Assembly (NCBI GenBank): GCA_023259685.1
Contig: JALRGP010000046.1
Span: forward strand, 1 to 7,938
Direction of reading: 5' to 3'
DNA length: 7,938 bases
From: Alphaproteobacteria bacterium
GTDB taxonomy: Bacteria > Pseudomonadota > Alphaproteobacteria > JALRGP01
Below, one piece after another: positions 6,312 through 7,938 of this stretch. Position 1 is the stretch's first letter. Each line of letters begins with the position of its first letter. Made by a program: the position numbers and the translations under genes. The notes beneath the pieces are model-generated. The model had not been told where the DNA came from. It did not search any database and was given only the letters and a program-made list of their open reading frames with translations.

Positions 6312-7607
6312 ATGCGTATTTTAATTATTGGGGAAATCAGTGGCTATATCGGTGAAGCTGCAGGAATTGCCATCAAAAATGGAGGAAAAATTTTACATGC
6401 ACCTAACGCTGATATGGCAATGGATGTCTTATTAAACGGCAAAGGTGCTGATATTATTTGGTATGATTTGGGATTGATGGGAATCGATCGTTTTATTGAG
6501 GGTCTGAATTCCCAACGTTTGATGGTTCCGGTGATTGCATGTGGCATAGAGATTCAACTTTGTGATATTGAACGTGCTATCACAGCGGGTGCAAAGGATT
6601 ATATCAATTTACCCCCTGACCCCGAAATGATTGGCATTATTTTAAGAAATTTCTCCCAAAAAAATGATCATGTTATTTTCAAAAGCAGTGAAATGAATGA
6701 TGTTATTGCAATGGCAAAACGAGTGGCCAACAGTAACGCCAGTATTTTAGTGACAGGAGAATCAGGAACAGGTAAAGAGGTTGTTGCTAACTTTATTCAT
6801 CAATCATCAAAGCGATCAAAACAAGCTTTTGTGGCAATTAATTGTGCAGCAATTCCAGAAAATCTTTTAGAATCTGAATTGTTTGGTCATGAAAAGGGAG
6901 CTTTTACAGGGGCATTGGCAAGGCGTATTGGAAAATTTGAAGAAGCGCACGGTGGCACTATATTTTTGGATGAGATCTCTGAAATGCATCCCCGCCTTCA
7001 GGCCAAATTATTAAGAGCAATCCAAGAACGGGTGATTGATCGGGTCGGAGGCACATCACCTATACCCGTCGATATTCGTATTATTGCAACGTCTAATCGC
7101 GATATGGAAAATGCCATTAAAAAAGGAGAATTTAGAGAGGATCTTTATTTTCGTTTAAATATCGTAGGGATTCATTTACCGTCTTTACGGGAACGTCGTG
7201 ATGATATACTACCATTGGCTCAACATTTTATTAAACGTTACAGTGAATTAAATTTTATACCCGTTAAAGATTTGTCAATGGACAGTATCAATGCTTTGTT
7301 AAATTATAAATGGCCAGGAAATGTCAGAGAACTTGAAAATTGCATCCACAGAGGAGTGTTGCTATCAAACGGTCATTCTATTGAGCCCAATGATTTATTT
7401 ATTAAAAAATTAAACAGTATTCATAATCCTTATGCAACACAAATGGTTGGAAAAACAATTTCACAAATAGAAAAAGAACATATTTGGGTGACTCTTGAAT
7501 CGTGTGATGGAAACCGGACGAATGCGGCTTCTATTTTGGGGATTTCTCTTCGAACACTCCGCAATAAATTAAAGGAGTACGAACACTATGATGATCATAT
7601 GGGTTGA
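6312..7607 (+). CDS. flbD: Sigma-54-dependent flagellar transcriptional regulator FlbD
   Basis: FlbD activates sigma-54 promoters of late flagellar genes and, in Caulobacter, represses the fliF operon once early parts are built. The 431-aa protein has a FlbD-type receiver-like N-terminus (1-115, with PVIACG and AGAKDYINLPPD) that lacks the usual paired acidic residues after the first strand, as expected for a regulator not driven by ordinary phosphorylation. The AAA+ domain is complete: Walker A GESGTGKE (149-156), GAFTGA (196-201), Walker B IFLDEI (217-222), FREDLYFRLN with arginine-finger region (274-283), and WPGNVRELEN (334-343). A Fis-type helix-turn-helix ends the protein (TNAASILGISLRTLRNKL, 403-420). 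ATG 6309 is an equally possible start, one codon earlier. It closes the operon. An intact GAFTGA loop implies that RpoN is in use in this organism. In Caulobacter FlbD is controlled by FliX, which is not in this window. Confidence 0.95.
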   Translation: MRILIIGEISGYIGEAAGIAIKNGGKILHAPNADMAMDVLLNGKGADIIWYDLGLMGIDRFIEGLNSQRLMVPVIACGIEIQLCDIERAITAGAKDYINLPPDPEMIGIILRNFSQKNDHVIFKSSEMNDVIAMAKRVANSNASILVTGESGTGKEVVANFIHQSSKRSKQAFVAINCAAIPENLLESELFGHEKGAFTGALARRIGKFEEAHGGTIFLDEISEMHPRLQAKLLRAIQERVIDRVGGTSPIPVDIRIIATSNRDMENAIKKGEFREDLYFRLNIVGIHLPSLRERRDDILPLAQHFIKRYSELNFIPVKDLSMDSINALLNYKWPGNVRELENCIHRGVLLSNGHSIEPNDLFIKKLNSIHNPYATQMVGKTISQIEKEHIWVTLESCDGNRTNAASILGISLRTLRNKLKEYEHYDDHMG

Positions 7608-7674
7608 ACAATCACTGACCCCGTCAAATCTACGGTTAAAGAGGCAGGGATATACCCAATTAACTATAACGTAG
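7588..7674 (+). CDS. Possible 28-aa small ORF overlapping the flbD end
   Basis: This ORF starts at ATG 7588 (a second ATG follows at 7591), overlaps the last 20 bases of flbD in another frame, and ends at TAG 7672-7674. AAGGAG at 7572-7577 lies 10 bases upstream, an SD match as good as any in the operon. The product begins MMIIWVEQSLTPSNLRLKRQ and has no recognisable domain. It could be a translated small protein, the stump of a lost downstream gene, or chance, since the AAGGAG lies within flbD codons. Confidence 0.25.
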   Translation: MMIIWVEQSLTPSNLRLKRQGYTQLTIT

Positions 7675-7685
7675 CAGCAGAAAAT

Positions 7686-7706
7686 AAATTTTTAGTTAAA
7701 AAATTT
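7686..7706. terminator. AT-only dyad between convergent genes, possible bidirectional terminator
   Basis: AAATTTTT (7686-7693) and AAAAATTT (7699-7706) are perfect complements around a 5-base loop, placed between the flagellar operon and the convergent pgeF-like gene, whose TAA overlaps it. The stem contains no G-C pair and is weak as RNA. It is proposed mainly because of its position. Confidence 0.3.
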
Positions 7707-7938
7707 TAATTCCTGACATTTGATTTAAACCGGGAATCTTTTCAAAACGGCGACTGTGAAATATATGGGGATGTAAAAATGTATCTAAATTAATATGATC
7801 ATAGGTTAAATCATGACATTTTTTTTCAATACAATGAGGTAAATCAAAATATGTTTTACTGTCTTTTTGAGATAAAAAAACAAACGGAGCATTAAAATAA
7901 TTTCCAACTGCATAATATGTTTTGGAAATACATGGGCC
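7696..7938 (-). CDS. pgeF: PgeF/YfiH-type protein (laccase domain), C-terminal part, runs off the window
   Basis: The minus strand is open from the right edge to TAA at 7698-7696, giving 80 residues with no start in the window. The sequence begins GPCISKTYYAVGNYF, continues with FDLPHCIEKKC and ends HINLDTFLHPHIFHSRRFEKIPG. This matches the end of the YfiH/PgeF family: the GP-I-x-CYEVG block, then FDLP, then a Cys/Asp-T-x-x-x-x-x-x-FFSYRR block near the C-terminus. PgeF removes L-serine misincorporated in peptidoglycan precursors; relatives (LACC1) act on purine nucleosides. The metal-binding His/Cys/His lie further upstream in this family and are not visible, so activity cannot be judged. 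The usual FFSYRR is IFHSRR here. It is convergent with flbD, 88 bp apart. Confidence 0.75.
   Translation of the reverse strand, partial: GPCISKTYYAVGNYFNAPFVFLSQKDSKTYFDLPHCIEKKCHDLTYDHINLDTFLHPHIFHSRRFEKIPGLNQMSGIKIF

Noticed and set aside
1..7938. CRISPR arrays, tRNA, rRNA or riboswitches
   Set aside because: No regularly spaced repeats, tRNA-like cloverleaf, rRNA stretch or recognisable riboswitch core was seen by eye on either strand. A covariance-model scan would be the decisive test.

Overview
The window looks like chromosome from an AT-rich alphaproteobacterium with a flagellum. The strongest clue is the gene order fliF-fliG-fliH(flbE-like)-fliN-flbD, which matches the fliF operon of Caulobacter and relatives. 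FlbD, with its FlbD-type N-terminus, is essentially an alphaproteobacterial regulator. The low GC content, short or divergent proteins and a decayed insertion sequence would fit a host-associated, genome-reduced lineage such as Holosporales. That placement is inference, not proof.

Layout from left to right. Positions 1-152 hold the possible end of an unidentified upstream reading frame and a sequence resembling an insertion-sequence end. A two-gene unit follows: an M23 peptidoglycan endopeptidase (153-1382) and, 2 bp later, a short glucose-6-phosphate isomerase (1385-2416). The 557-bp gap from 2417 to 2973 carries a decayed ISAs1-family transposase fragment on the minus strand, a second copy of the IS-end-like sequence, a strong 13-bp hairpin and an AT-rich candidate promoter. 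The flagellar operon runs from 2974 to 7607 with overlapping or closely spaced genes: FliF (MS ring), FliG (rotor/switch), FliH-like ATPase regulator, FliN (C ring, 78 aa) and FlbD (sigma-54 activator). Its end faces a convergent minus-strand gene, the C-terminal 80 codons of a PgeF/YfiH-type protein (7696-7938), which runs off the right edge.

How the genes work together: FliF, FliG and FliN are structural parts of the basal body and C ring, and FliH serves the export ATPase. FlbD would couple completion of this early class of parts to sigma-54-dependent expression of later flagellar genes. The M23 enzyme and PgeF both relate to peptidoglycan, but they lie in separate transcription units.

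The most unusual observation is FliG. In a by-eye alignment it lacks four of the five charged torque-helix residues known from E. coli, the Gly-Gly hinge and a clear MFVF motif, while the FliF-binding end and FlbD look well conserved. I did not find a convincing new multi-gene system. The other points of interest are the paired IS-end-like sequences, the hairpin and a small ORF with a good ribosome-binding site after flbD.
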